NCBI GenBank assembly: GCA_028286395.1
Contig: JAQBRS010000001.1
Span: forward strand, 1 to 64,000
Length of the DNA: 64,000 nt
Origin: Candidatus Saccharimonadota bacterium
GTDB taxonomy: Bacteria; Patescibacteriota; Saccharimonadia; Saccharimonadales; Saccharimonadaceae
Direction of reading: 5' to 3'
Position numbers and translations under genes: made by a program. The notes beneath the pieces were generated by a model. That model saw only the letters and a list, made by a program, of their open reading frames with translations, searched no databases and was not told where the DNA came from. This document shows positions 44,217 to 53,792 of this stretch, piece by piece. How positions within the stretch are numbered: position 1 is the first letter of the stretch; each line of letters begins with the position of its first letter.

Positions 44217-45980
44217 TTAGGCCGTATCCGACGTTACCCTATTCACTTCTTCAAGTGTTGTGACGCCCGACAGTGCTTTCAAGTAGCCGTCCTGACGCAT
44301 CGTAATCATACCCTGTGACACAGCTAATCGTTGAATCTCTGAGCTTGAAGCTTTTGAGACGATCAGTTTTTGGATGTCTTGATTGACGTCCATCACTTCG
44401 TAGATACCGGCACGACCACTATAGCCATGCGGTGTCTGAGGGGTATCAATACCTCTCACCAAAGTATAAGCGCTTTGGCCTGCGAGGGGAAGATCTTTGT
44501 AGCCTAAATCTTGCGAGACTCGTGCGACGTCTTCTTTTGTTTTTGGCAATAAGTGACCAATCGTGGCCATAATGTTCTGTGTTTCGATCGGACTTGATTG
44601 ATACGTTTCACGTTTGGTTGAAACTTTTCGCACCAACCGCTGACCAATAATTGTATTCACGGTACTGGCAATAAGGAATGGTTCAATATTCATATCAAGC
44701 AGACGTGGAAGCACACCGGCAGCGCTGTTTGTGTGCAGTGTACTGAACACAAGGTGTCCTGTTAGGGCTGCCTGAACAGCAAGCGCCGCGGTTTCAGCGT
44801 CACGGATCTCCCCCACCATGACTACATCAGGGTCTTGACGCAAGATTGAGCGAAGCCCGTTCGCGAAGGTCAGTCCGACTTCTGAGTTCACCTGAATCTG
44901 GTTCACACCGTCCATTTTGTACTCAACAGGATCTTCAAGCGTCACAATATTCACGCTATCGTCTTTAATCTCTTTAATCAGTGCGTAGAGACTGGTCGAC
45001 TTACCCGAACCAGTTGGTCCAGAAGTCAGGATCATGCCATTTGGACGCTTGATACCATGCTTCACGACACGGAGACCACGTCCTGTGTATCCCATGTCCT
45101 GAAGGTCAAATGAGTTACCCGTCTTATCCAGCAAACGAATGACAATCTGCTCACCCCAAACAACAGGGCTAATCGCAATACGAAGGTCGACCTCTTTGCC
45201 CGAAATTTTGATCGTAAACTGACCGTCTTGAGGCACGCGGTGCTCGTCAATTTTAAGTTCGGACAAAATTTTTACACGACTGACAAGGGCTGGCTCGATG
45301 CTCTTAGGAAGTTGCATGATTTCACGAAGCACGCCGTCAACACGCACGCGAATCTTGAGACTTCCCTCAAGTGGTTCAATGTGAACGTCACTGGCACGAG
45401 ACTTAACGGCATATTCAAGAATTTTACTCAGGGCTTGGCTAATCGGTGAATCTTGAACGATTGTCTTCACATCGCTTGCCTCTTCGGCCTTTGCTTCAGC
45501 TTGAGAAACTTCGGCTGCTTTGTCGACACTCGAAAGGTCGGTTCGGTACTGGTCAAGGACGTGACGAACACCTGCTTCTGATGCCATAAAGACCTTCAAA
45601 GGGCGCTGAATACGGTTTGCGAGGTAATCAACGGCCTGGACGTTATTTGCATCGATCATCGCAACAGCAAGGCGATTTTGCACCTCTGCAAGAGGCACGG
45701 CCATGAAACGTTCGGCAATATCTTCAGGGAGCAACGTCAGAATATTCTGATCAATTAATGTATTCGTTAAATTCACGTACGGCACGCCTGAAACTTGTGC
45801 AATCGCATGGGTTAAGAGTTCATCATCAATAATCGCTTGTTCTGAAAGAAGACTAAATAGCGGTTTTTTATCAGTTGCTGAATCGGCCTGCGCCTTTTGT
45901 AAGACGGCAGAAGTAACCAAGCCCTCTTCGACAAGGAGCTTGATCAGTTTTTCTTGAATATCGTCAGTCAGCAGCGGCAT
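44217..45980 (-). CDS. pilB: Type IV pilus assembly ATPase
   Basis: A 587-residue GspE/PilB. The N-terminal T2SSE_N domain (residues 1-150) is followed by a core with RASDVHIEP, Walker A GPTGSGKSTSLYAL, LEDPVEYKMDGVNQIQVN, Walker B VMVGEIRDAETA and GHLVFSTLHTNSA. The tetracysteine zinc motif usual near the C-terminus is absent: the region after RLVRKVSTK has no CxxC pairs but a longer insert. It powers pilin polymerisation. It is 8 bases downstream of a small membrane protein gene. Confidence 0.95.
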   Translation of the reverse strand: MPLLTDDIQEKLIKLLVEEGLVTSAVLQKAQADSATDKKPLFSLLSEQAIIDDELLTHAIAQVSGVPYVNLTNTLIDQNILTLLPEDIAERFMAVPLAEVQNRLAVAMIDANNVQAVDYLANRIQRPLKVFMASEAGVRHVLDQYRTDLSSVDKAAEVSQAEAKAEEASDVKTIVQDSPISQALSKILEYAVKSRASDVHIEPLEGSLKIRVRVDGVLREIMQLPKSIEPALVSRVKILSELKIDEHRVPQDGQFTIKISGKEVDLRIAISPVVWGEQIVIRLLDKTGNSFDLQDMGYTGRGLRVVKHGIKRPNGMILTSGPTGSGKSTSLYALIKEIKDDSVNIVTLEDPVEYKMDGVNQIQVNSEVGLTFANGLRSILRQDPDVVMVGEIRDAETAALAVQAALTGHLVFSTLHTNSAAGVLPRLLDMNIEPFLIASTVNTIIGQRLVRKVSTKRETYQSSPIETQNIMATIGHLLPKTKEDVARVSQDLGYKDLPLAGQSAYTLVRGIDTPQTPHGYSGRAGIYEVMDVNQDIQKLIVSKASSSEIQRLAVSQGMITMRQDGYLKALSGVTTLEEVNRVTSDTA

Positions 45981-45988
45981 AGGAGATC

Positions 45989-46261
45989 CTAGCGAGTGCT
46001 TCCAGTTGTATCAGTTGTTGCACCTGAAGTCGTGGTTGTCGTGTCGCTCTGGTTAATGTTCACTTCAACTGAAGGGTTAATTGCATTAGAGTTAAAGATT
46101 GCTTTGTTTGGCGTTTCCACGACGCTGGTAATTGGGTCAATCGTCTTTACCTTCACGCCCGCTTGCGTCATGCCACCAAGCAAGCTGTGTGCCACAAAGT
46201 ACGCCACACCAACGCTGACGGCAGCGATCAAGACAATCATTGCTAAATCGGTTCGTTTCAT
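45989..46261 (-). CDS. Small membrane protein in the pilus operon
   Basis: A 90-residue protein with one N-terminal helix (LAMIVLIAAVSVGVAYFVAH) and a Thr/Ser-rich tail that looks disordered. It lies between the PilO-like gene (4-base overlap) and pilB, where some species encode PilP. It lacks a lipoprotein signal and PilP-type sequence. It is possibly an accessory part of the PilMNO platform, unassigned. Confidence 0.75.
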   Translation of the reverse strand: MKRTDLAMIVLIAAVSVGVAYFVAHSLLGGMTQAGVKVKTIDPITSVVETPNKAIFNSNAINPSVEVNINQSDTTTTTSGATTDTTGSTR

Positions 46262-46962
46262 GGCTTCACCACCTTGTCATAGAGTACTACATTTTTCGCT
46301 GGCTCATAGAAAGCACGTCCTTGAACGGTCATGATCTGTGAGGCACCCTGGTTTTCGATCTGAAGGTTTGTGATATCGATCGTACGGATAGAACGTTCGA
46401 GGTTTGTCAGCGCTTGCTTCAATGCGTCAGGATTACCACTCACTGCGAAGCGGAAGGTAATTTGGCTCTCTGACGCCGTGCCCGTGCCGGCTGTACTCGT
46501 CGGGATCGCACTCCCCGTTGAGCTTGTCAAAGATTCGATACCAACAACTGGATCAACTTGAAGGCTTTCAATCGTCAGCCCTGCAACGCCCGCAAGAAGC
46601 TTGTTCTGGAGTGATGCGCCAAGTGCCAAAGAGTTTGCGTCTGAAGGCAGTGCATCGAGGATTACCTGAATCGTCTGATCAGAATCATTCGCCTTTACGC
46701 TGGCGAGGTCGGTATTGGTATCAAGCACCTGTACTTGCGTCTTAAGGTCAGCAACGACTTTGTTATCTGCATTCAACACGCTAATCGTCTTGTTCTTTTG
46801 AAGCAGTACTTTCTCATTAAAGACGAGTTTTTGTCCGAGGAATATAGCAATCACGATAGCGAATCCAACCAAGGCCGAAGCAGCCGCGATCCAAATGAAC
46901 ATTGTGCGGTTTGCTTTTGAAATCTGTGTGCGCTTTCGGAGCGCTGTGTCATTTGGCTTCAT
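46258..46962 (-). CDS. PilO-like pilus platform protein
   Basis: A 234-residue bitopic protein: a basic cytoplasmic start, one helix (MFIWIAAASALVGFAIVIAIFLG), a coiled-coil-like segment (FNEKVLLQKNKTISVLNADNKVV) and a ferredoxin-like C-terminal domain with the FAVSGNPDALKQALTNLERS pattern common to PilO. Called by position after PilM and PilN and by architecture. It overlaps the next gene by 4 bases. Confidence 0.75.
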   Translation of the reverse strand: MKPNDTALRKRTQISKANRTMFIWIAAASALVGFAIVIAIFLGQKLVFNEKVLLQKNKTISVLNADNKVVADLKTQVQVLDTNTDLASVKANDSDQTIQVILDALPSDANSLALGASLQNKLLAGVAGLTIESLQVDPVVGIESLTSSTGSAIPTSTAGTGTASESQITFRFAVSGNPDALKQALTNLERSIRTIDITNLQIENQGASQIMTVQGRAFYEPAKNVVLYDKVVKP

Positions 46963-47687
46963 TAGTTGGTTACTCCTGCATCAGTTGCGCGATCGACGAA
47001 GATGCTCTTTGGAATACCCAAGTACGAGTCGGTGACGTTTCCACCGTTAATCAGCACAATCGTCGGGTTCGTAATCGTTGAGGCGAATAATTCAGTCGCG
47101 TAGGTAAAGCTGACGGTAAATCGAAGTACCTTTGCGCCGGATGCGTCTTCACCGTAGCTGACATTCGTCAGGCTAAGGTCAGATGCAAGCGGAACATCAA
47201 TTTGCGCACCACTGGTATCTTTGTAGCGAACATTGGCTGCTGCAATTGTCTTCTTGAAAGCTTCGAGGGATGGATAGCTTGGCGTTTGGCCATCGAGCGT
47301 CACCGTCTGTGTTGCAGTGTCGATCTTGAGACTTGAAACCTGTACTTGGTTTGGTGCAGGCGGAATAATCGCTTGTAGCATATCAAATGAACGAGAGTCG
47401 ATTGGTTTTGCGTCGTTTAACGCGTTGATCTTGGTCAACTGGTTTTGAATCGTCAAGATCTTTGAAAGATCTTGGACGGATGCAAGCTTTGTACTTCCGT
47501 CTTTGATTGAACTGTCGGCAACCGCATTACGAACAGTTTGCACACCGAAGACATAGATCGCAAGGACCGCAACAATCGCCAAGGCAATAATGGTCGTAAT
47601 AATCGCACCCGATACGACGGCAGAACGAACCATACGAGCTTTGATCAGCTCTTGTTTTACATCGGGGATAAGGTTGATTTCAATCAT
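46962..47687 (-). CDS. PilN-like pilus platform protein
   Basis: A 241-residue bitopic protein that begins MIEINLIPDVKQELIKAR, the conserved PilN tail that binds PilM, then one helix and a periplasm-equivalent domain. It shares a base with both neighbours (stop/start overlaps), so pilM, pilN and pilO are translationally coupled. Confidence 0.85.
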   Translation of the reverse strand: MIEINLIPDVKQELIKARMVRSAVVSGAIITTIIALAIVAVLAIYVFGVQTVRNAVADSSIKDGSTKLASVQDLSKILTIQNQLTKINALNDAKPIDSRSFDMLQAIIPPAPNQVQVSSLKIDTATQTVTLDGQTPSYPSLEAFKKTIAAANVRYKDTSGAQIDVPLASDLSLTNVSYGEDASGAKVLRFTVSFTYATELFASTITNPTIVLINGGNVTDSYLGIPKSIFVDRATDAGVTN

Positions 47688-48736
47688 TACTTCTTATTCC
47701 TTCGTTGTGCCAACCCAATAACGGTCGCAAATTCAGAAGCAACGCTCATCAACTGCTGTTGATCGGATTGAGAAACGCGGACTTTTTGCCACGGATTTGC
47801 AATCGTTGAAGGAACGCCAGTCTTCGCTGTCACATAATCACCGAATAATGGAATGATAGCGGCGTTACCAGATAGTAAAATACCGCCCACAGGAGTACTT
47901 GGGTAACGAGTTTGGAAAAACTTAATCGACTTTGTCAGTTCAGTCGCAAAGTTCTCAAGCGTTGATTCAACGGCGCGGTAGACTTGACCTTCGAGACGGT
48001 CTGGTGCCAGTCCGAACTTCAAAATAAATTGACGAGCTTGGTCTTCTTGGACATTCAAATTCTGGACGGCTGCCTTCACGAGTGATTTTACTCCCATAGG
48101 GATGGTGCGAACGAGTCGTGGGCTATCACCAAAGGTCAGGGCGAGGTCAGTTGAGAGTTCGCCAACATCAATGATCAAACGCGCGTCAGGCACGCCCGCA
48201 GGCAGTAGTGAGCGCACCATCGCAAGTGGATCTGGTTCAGAAGCAATGACATCAAGGCCAAGGCTTTCGATGAATTCGAGACGTTCTTCAGCATAAGCGT
48301 TCGCTGTGCTGGCGAGCAGGACTTCTTGCATCTTTGGATCGTGCAAAGAAGTTCCAAGCAGTGCCCAGTCAACCTTGGCTTCATTTGCCGCCATTGGGAT
48401 GTACTGATCGATTTGGTACTTCAACGTACTTTTTAGTTCAGCTTCGGGCATCACAGGCAATTCGATCACCGTCGTGAAAGTTTTACTCGAAGGAAGACCG
48501 ACGACAACACTCTTTGACTTGATACCACTCTGCCCAACCGCAGTCATGATAATTTCGCCTAGTTTTCGAAGGCTTTCAGGTGAATTACTCGAAGAAGTAT
48601 GTTCGTCAATTGGTGCGTAGCCAAAGTGTTCAAGCGCCCAAGAGTCGGGCCCTGTCGAAGAAAGTTGCAGTACGCGTACCGCATTTGTTCCGATGTCTAG
48701 TGCAAAGAAGTCGCCCACGCCTTTTAGTAATGCCAT
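47687..48736 (-). CDS. pilM: Type IV pilus assembly protein PilM
   Basis: About 349 residues, actin-like fold. It has FFALDIGTNAVRVLQL (phosphate 1 loop), VVVGLPSSKTFTTVIELP, LIIDVGELSTDLALTFG (phosphate 2) and GGILLSGNAAIIP (adenosine loop). It sits on the cytoplasmic side and binds the PilN tail. The start is ATG 48736 with GAGGGA before it, preferred to the track start at 48748. Confidence 0.93.
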   Translation of the reverse strand: MALLKGVGDFFALDIGTNAVRVLQLSSTGPDSWALEHFGYAPIDEHTSSSNSPESLRKLGEIIMTAVGQSGIKSKSVVVGLPSSKTFTTVIELPVMPEAELKSTLKYQIDQYIPMAANEAKVDWALLGTSLHDPKMQEVLLASTANAYAEERLEFIESLGLDVIASEPDPLAMVRSLLPAGVPDARLIIDVGELSTDLALTFGDSPRLVRTIPMGVKSLVKAAVQNLNVQEDQARQFILKFGLAPDRLEGQVYRAVESTLENFATELTKSIKFFQTRYPSTPVGGILLSGNAAIIPLFGDYVTAKTGVPSTIANPWQKVRVSQSDQQQLMSVASEFATVIGLAQRRNKK

Positions 48737-48787
48737 ATTGTCCCTCATTATACCTAAAGCATGAGCGAAATAGCAAGGTAAAATACT

Positions 48788-50479
48788 CTAATAGCGTGGT
48801 GGTAATTCGTGTTCGTAGACAGTATCAAGACGCCCACTTTGCGCACCCTGAGCAATTCCCCACAAATAAGCATCTGGGCGAAGGTTGAATACCTCTGCTG
48901 GATCACCAGAGTTGTCATTATTGCTCGATCCGGCTGTACGCCATAATTGCACTTGGTTTGCCATCACCGGACCATTGATCGTGAGGAGCTGATTACAATT
49001 ATTGATCGTGATTGACGTGCGGTTAATATCGGAGCAAGTATTGAGGGTACCCTCAGCGCTGAGCCAAGCATCTACCTGGGTGGCGGTACTTTTAATATTA
49101 ATGTTCTTCGCCAAAATGATTAGCTGAGGAATCTGGTCGCTCGACGTTAATAGGTCTGTCGTGTACTTGATATCCCCCGCAATCGTTACATCCTGGTAGG
49201 TCTTGGATACGGGATTATAGGTATTAATGATCACCGACTGCCCCTTTTGAAGGGTTCCGCCACTAATGACAAGTGGTCCGGAAGTCTTATATGTTCCGCT
49301 CAGTCCCGAAACGTCAACCGTACCCGACAACGTCGACCCCGCCGAGGTTACCGGGAAAGTTCCCGCCACATCTGGAATTGTCCGTGCTGCATTGTACAGA
49401 CCGTAGTTAGCTTTTGGCGTTGTCTTGCAATTACTGTTGGTTGCGTTAGCAATAGTTAAGAATGTGTAACTACACGTCGTTGCATGCGAAAGGCCTCGTC
49501 CGGCAAATGCAGAACCCGACCCAATACCCGAGATAGTTCCCGTCGCCATCACGCCATACTCTCCCCAGCTGCCATAAATGCGATCGGTTTTCTCTAGCGT
49601 ACGGCAATCGGATAAATAGAAGATACCGTCAGCTGGCAAGTTAATTTGCATAACGTTATTCGAGTAAACGTTATTCACTTTGAAACGATATTTGTGATAC
49701 TGCTGAGCAGTAAATTTATAGCTTGCTGTTTGTCCATCACCCGTCCCTGTTCCACCCTGCGTGTAAGAAACTGTCTGACCTGTTGTCTCATCAAAGATAC
49801 TAACCGTAAAGTTGGTCGGCTGAACTCCGACGTTACCATTATCACCATCGTAAACCGTTGCCGTCATTGAAAGACTCCCCTGCGCCTGACACGGCGTACC
49901 AAATGGTAACGAGAAGTTATAGTAACTGCCACAGCCAGAACTATCGTTGCCATCACAACGATTCTGGTTAGAGACAGCCGAGTTACTTCCATTAGCCGCG
50001 TACGAGCCTACAATACCAGCCCCGGGAACCGACAGCTTGTAGCTAATCACTTTGTAGGTTCCAGCTGAATTCACCATCTTGGTATCAATCAACGCAACCC
50101 AGTAACCAGTGTTCGCATCATACGTAAAGCCACTGAGTGGAAATGTCGTGCTACTGTTCACACCGCTTCTGTTGTTAAACGATACCTGTGGGTGCGAGCT
50201 TGGGTTATTTTCAAACGAGAAAGAATTTGCCGTGACCGTAATTGTCCCAGGATCTGTCGCGTAATAGACGGGAATGGTGCTACTCGTCACACTCAGCTGG
50301 GCAGTGTCTTCAAGTGTATAGCGTGCAGCGTTACCATAATCACTCGAATCAGGACCAAGACTTGAGAGTGCATGCGCACTATGCGCTCCCCCAATAACAC
50401 CGATGAACAAGATCAGCATACTCACAAAGATGGATGCTATGTATTTTCGACTCTTTAGGTGTGTATATATCATATTCAT
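48788..50479 (-). CDS. Large secreted protein of the pilus operon, ends LPPRY
   Basis: A 563-residue exported protein with a signal peptide (ends near GGAHSAHAL). Beta-rich domains follow, including a Ser/Thr/Gly-rich Ig-like first half, then the segment RIYGSWGEYGVMATGTISGI and a polymer-like C-terminal part (GPVMANQVQLWRTAGS) ending HELPPRY. I do not recognise a named family. Its place between the PilM gene and another secreted protein suggests a pilus-associated adhesin or tip protein. The start overlaps the previous stop (TAATG). Confidence 0.75.
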   Translation of the reverse strand: MNMIYTHLKSRKYIASIFVSMLILFIGVIGGAHSAHALSSLGPDSSDYGNAARYTLEDTAQLSVTSSTIPVYYATDPGTITVTANSFSFENNPSSHPQVSFNNRSGVNSSTTFPLSGFTYDANTGYWVALIDTKMVNSAGTYKVISYKLSVPGAGIVGSYAANGSNSAVSNQNRCDGNDSSGCGSYYNFSLPFGTPCQAQGSLSMTATVYDGDNGNVGVQPTNFTVSIFDETTGQTVSYTQGGTGTGDGQTASYKFTAQQYHKYRFKVNNVYSNNVMQINLPADGIFYLSDCRTLEKTDRIYGSWGEYGVMATGTISGIGSGSAFAGRGLSHATTCSYTFLTIANATNSNCKTTPKANYGLYNAARTIPDVAGTFPVTSAGSTLSGTVDVSGLSGTYKTSGPLVISGGTLQKGQSVIINTYNPVSKTYQDVTIAGDIKYTTDLLTSSDQIPQLIILAKNINIKSTATQVDAWLSAEGTLNTCSDINRTSITINNCNQLLTINGPVMANQVQLWRTAGSSNNDNSGDPAEVFNLRPDAYLWGIAQGAQSGRLDTVYEHELPPRY

Positions 50480-51564
50480 TATCGGTTCTTTACCGTTTGA
50501 CTCGTGATAATATTCGAACCTGATCCGACGGTTTGATCAACAAAGTTACTGCCGACACGGATATCTCCTCCGTGAACTTGAATTTTCGGACTCTTGGCAA
50601 TCACGATACAGAATGGCGTACTGTGGCTCCACGAACCATTGGACTGAGTGACTGGGTTTACCGATAGGGCATAACATAGTCTCGTGCCAATTGGATAATC
50701 GCCAATCGCCTGCTGAGCGACATTGATAGGCGTCACGTTCCTCGGGAACGTTACTCCCGTTCCACTCGCAATTGCGACCGCTCCGTTTCCATAATACTGT
50801 TCGGGTGAAGTTCCATTTATCGCCGCACTCGGAACGGAGCCGTTTGGTGGTACCTGGAACGTGACCACCCGCCACTGCGCGCTTGACGATGACGACCCTC
50901 CCGTATTATTGACCGAGGGGCTGAGTGTTGCCTTATCGGCACCGGTACTATCGCCGTCACTATACGTCGGCGTCCCCGTAATTGTTGGGACAAGGTTGAA
51001 ATCCAACCCCTGGTAGCAGAACCATCCGAGCGAGCTATTGCCATCCCAAGTGTAGCCACCGTTTTGACCGAGACTTTGCGTTTGAGCAAACGCCTTCTTT
51101 ACCGAGTACCAGCTGTACTGACCAGAAGCTGGGTTAATAGGAATTGGGTCCGTGGAAACGCTTGCAACACGATAGTTCGTCCATCCGCCGAAAAAGATGC
51201 TCCTATCACCGGCAATTCCCCCATTTGGACCGATCTTCCACGACCTAACAAGATTAGCGTTATTCGGATCACGCTTATTCACTAGGACGTAAGCAAAGAA
51301 ACCGCCAAAAGCGCTACACCCGGTAATCGTCGTGCTTCCCCCGCCAACGTTCGGGATAGAATACGAGTTTGCATTCGTTTTGTAGTAGCGCCAGACCGCA
51401 CCAAAACAGGTGCTGTAATTAAAAGCCGAACAACCCGACTGTCCCCCACCGCCACCAGGCCCGGCTTCAGCGGAGGCAAACCGTGGCACAAACGTAACAG
51501 CAATAATACCGACCGCAATACTTACCAAAGAAACTGTCAGAATCTTTTTAAAACGAAACGTCAT
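50479..51564 (-). CDS. Secreted Gly/Ser-rich protein of the pilus operon
   Basis: A 361-residue exported protein with a signal peptide (ends near RFASAEA). It has a cysteine-containing N-terminal domain (SGCSAFNYSTCFGAVWRYY), a Ser/Gly linker and a beta domain, ending KSPKIQVHGGDIRVG with a short tail. Unknown family. The end of this protein reads as if it could continue into the middle of the following gene product, so the two may be separated parts of one ancestral architecture. Stop and start overlap on both sides. Confidence 0.72.
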   Translation of the reverse strand: MTFRFKKILTVSLVSIAVGIIAVTFVPRFASAEAGPGGGGGQSGCSAFNYSTCFGAVWRYYKTNANSYSIPNVGGGSTTITGCSAFGGFFAYVLVNKRDPNNANLVRSWKIGPNGGIAGDRSIFFGGWTNYRVASVSTDPIPINPASGQYSWYSVKKAFAQTQSLGQNGGYTWDGNSSLGWFCYQGLDFNLVPTITGTPTYSDGDSTGADKATLSPSVNNTGGSSSSSAQWRVVTFQVPPNGSVPSAAINGTSPEQYYGNGAVAIASGTGVTFPRNVTPINVAQQAIGDYPIGTRLCYALSVNPVTQSNGSWSHSTPFCIVIAKSPKIQVHGGDIRVGSNFVDQTVGSGSNIITSQTVKNR

Positions 51565-52094
51565 TAATTCCAGCCCTCCGATGGTATCTGGCTAAAGTAG
51601 GAATCTGCTTTAGTCGTGTCGCCAATTTCCCTGTATGCTCGCGAAAGAGCCCCATAGATGTCGTATTTGTAGGTATTGTTATTTCCATACTTGTCATTCA
51701 GTGGCAACAGCACGGTGTCGAGAGATTGTTGCGCTTGACCGATATCCATCATGAAGGATGCTTTTGCCAGTTGGGCATCGACAATCTGACGATCATCACC
51801 CGTTGCTTGAGCAGTAGTAACGTTCGTATTGACGAGTTGTGTCGCTTGATCAATGGATTGCGCATCTCCTGCGTTCACAAGTTTTGTTACCTTGTCTTGG
51901 TTTTGTTTTAACTTTTCTTGGTAAGCAGTCGTCACTTTATCCGTCGAACCGGCGCTCGTATCAGTCTTTTTGGCATGTGGAAGTACGTAGCCAAAATACA
52001 CGCCAGCGCTGGCGCCCACAACTACTAAAATCACTGCGATTAACAGAATACGCCGTGATTTTTTTGATTTTAATTTCTTGTCAGATTTGCCCAT
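51564..52094 (-). CDS. TPR-like membrane-anchored protein, first gene of the pilus operon
   Basis: About 176 residues: a Lys-rich start, one helix (RRILLIAVILVVVGASAGVYFGYV) and an alpha-helical outer domain with TPR-like repeats (QSLDTVLLPLNDKYGN, then YDIYGALSRAYREIGDTTKADSYF). The ATG at 52118 lies inside the -10 element, so the real start is ATG 52094. It heads the long pilus operon and could help assemble or localise the machine. Confidence 0.7.
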   Translation of the reverse strand: MGKSDKKLKSKKSRRILLIAVILVVVGASAGVYFGYVLPHAKKTDTSAGSTDKVTTAYQEKLKQNQDKVTKLVNAGDAQSIDQATQLVNTNVTTAQATGDDRQIVDAQLAKASFMMDIGQAQQSLDTVLLPLNDKYGNNNTYKYDIYGALSRAYREIGDTTKADSYFSQIPSEGWN

Positions 52095-52113
52095 AGATGA
52101 ATACCTATTCTTA

Positions 52114-52142
52114 AGCATAATCTATTTGATTATTCCCCGCAA
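52114..52142 (-). promoter_or_regulatory. Promoter of the type IV pilus operon
   Basis: TTGCGG, 17 bases, TATGCT (52114-52119) on the minus strand, with +1 near 52107. The elements sit in the gap shared with the divergent ychF gene. Confidence 0.65.
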
Positions 52143-52179
52143 TTAATATCGATAATATCTGTTAAAATAGAGATAGTTT

Positions 52180-53262
52180 ATGAGTTTATCCATCGGAATC
52201 GTCGGACTCCCTAATGTCGGCAAGTCTACCCTATTTAACGCACTAACCGACAATAATATTTTGGCGGCTAATTACCCGTTCGCGACCATCGAACCAAACA
52301 CGGGCATTATTCCCGTTCCTGATGAACGCTTGGCCATTCTTGAAAAGATGTACAACGCAGCGAAAGTTATTCCTGCGACCGTGACATTTGTTGATATCGC
52401 CGGTCTTGTTGCTGGCGCCAGTAAGGGCGAAGGGCTTGGCAATAAGTTCCTCGCGAATATTCGTGAATGCGACGCCATTATTCACGTCGTTCGCGCTTTC
52501 GATAACAGCGACGTCATTCACGTTGATGACAAAGTGGATCCTAAAAAAGATATCGAAACCATTAACACCGAGCTGATTCTTGCCGACCTGCAAAGTATCG
52601 AGAAGCAACTCCCCCGCCTTGAAAAAGAATCCAAATCCAATCCTACGGCGAAGGCTGAAATTGAACAGCTCACTAAACTTCAAGCAGGACTCCTTGAAGG
52701 CAAACTGGCGACCGAGATCGCTGGCTTGAATACAGAAGTTATTCAAGGACTACAACTCCTTTCAACCAAGCCTGTGATTTATGTCTTTAACGTTGACGAA
52801 CTTACTCTTGGTGATGATATCAAAAAGGAGGAGCTTTCCGCGCTCGTTACCCCCGCTGCCAGCATCTTTATCTGTGCGAAATTAGAGGAAGAACTCCGTG
52901 GGTTAGCCGAAGCCGACGCGCTCGAACTCCTTGATGCGTATAACGTCCAAGAATCTGGAGTCGTCCAGTTGGCACGGGTCGCTTATGATACGCTCGGCCT
53001 CCAAAGCTACCTTACCGCTGGACAAAAAGAAGTACGCGCTTGGACCATTCATCAAGGCAATACTGCTCCACAAGCAGCCGGCGTTATTCACACTGACTTT
53101 GAAAAAGGCTTTATCGCCGCTGCGATCGTCGACTTCGATGACTTAGTTGAAGCGGGAAGCGAAACAGCAGCCAAAGCTGCCGGTAAAATGCGCACTGAAG
53201 GCCGTGACTACGTGATGCGTCCTGGCGACGTCGTTGAATTTCGCTTTAACGTCAGTAAATAA
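52180..53262 (+). CDS. ychF: Redox-regulated ribosome-binding ATPase YchF
   Basis: A 360-residue Obg-family ATPase. It has G1 GLPNVGKSTLFNAL, G3 DIAGLVAGASKGEGLGN, and NVDEL in place of NKxD, the hallmark of ATP over GTP preference. The C-terminal TGS-like domain (VIHTDFEKGFIAAAIVDFDDLVEAG) is complete. It associates with ribosomes and proteasome-like factors in other organisms. It is a single gene, divergent from the pilus operon. Confidence 0.95.
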   Translation: MSLSIGIVGLPNVGKSTLFNALTDNNILAANYPFATIEPNTGIIPVPDERLAILEKMYNAAKVIPATVTFVDIAGLVAGASKGEGLGNKFLANIRECDAIIHVVRAFDNSDVIHVDDKVDPKKDIETINTELILADLQSIEKQLPRLEKESKSNPTAKAEIEQLTKLQAGLLEGKLATEIAGLNTEVIQGLQLLSTKPVIYVFNVDELTLGDDIKKEELSALVTPAASIFICAKLEEELRGLAEADALELLDAYNVQESGVVQLARVAYDTLGLQSYLTAGQKEVRAWTIHQGNTAPQAAGVIHTDFEKGFIAAAIVDFDDLVEAGSETAAKAAGKMRTEGRDYVMRPGDVVEFRFNVSK

Positions 53263-53267
53263 GTTCT

Positions 53268-53792
53268 TTAGGCAGCGTCAAATAACGGACGTTGTAACTC
53301 AAATGCAAGCTGTGCGCCAGTAACCCTCGCATGTAACTGAGCTTCTGTTTCTTTTTTTGCTTCGCCAGAAACAGTGATTGCCTGATACAAATTGGGTCGC
53401 TCGAATGGCCACAAAACGCTGCGTTCGGCAATCTCTGCAAAAGGTGCATTATTGCTATTAATTAAGTGGAGGTCGGCGCGCATCACTGCAAGCCCGGTGT
53501 TGTAGGCCGCACCAGTAACGAGGGACTGAACGAGTTCGTATGCTGCAAACCCCTGCGTAAAAGATCGATACTCTCTTGGAGCATCATCAATCCTGATATT
53601 TCGTAGCCATAAAGAAAGTTGCGCCAGCTCAAATAACGCACGTTGGTGCTCGAACAAGCGTTCGGCTTCCCCTTCGAGCCCTATTGTGTGGCGTAAGTAA
53701 TACGTTCCCAGCATGTCAGCATTATGTTCAGACAAATCTTCACCTGGAAAGTCGGGCTGTGTTTCGAGTACGATGAGTTTCGGCCGTTCCAT
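53268..53792 (-). CDS. Uncharacterised helical protein, leaderless start
   Basis: A 174-residue soluble protein without a recognised domain or signal peptide, mostly alpha-helical (ALFELAQLSLWLRNIRIDD, SFTQGFAAYELVQSLV). The minus strand reads TATAAT ACCTCC ATG (-10 at 53799-53804), so the mRNA is predicted leaderless. It ends 5 bases past the ychF stop, convergent, with no obvious terminator. Confidence 0.7.
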   Translation of the reverse strand: MERPKLIVLETQPDFPGEDLSEHNADMLGTYYLRHTIGLEGEAERLFEHQRALFELAQLSLWLRNIRIDDAPREYRSFTQGFAAYELVQSLVTGAAYNTGLAVMRADLHLINSNNAPFAEIAERSVLWPFERPNLYQAITVSGEAKKETEAQLHARVTGAQLAFELQRPLFDAA

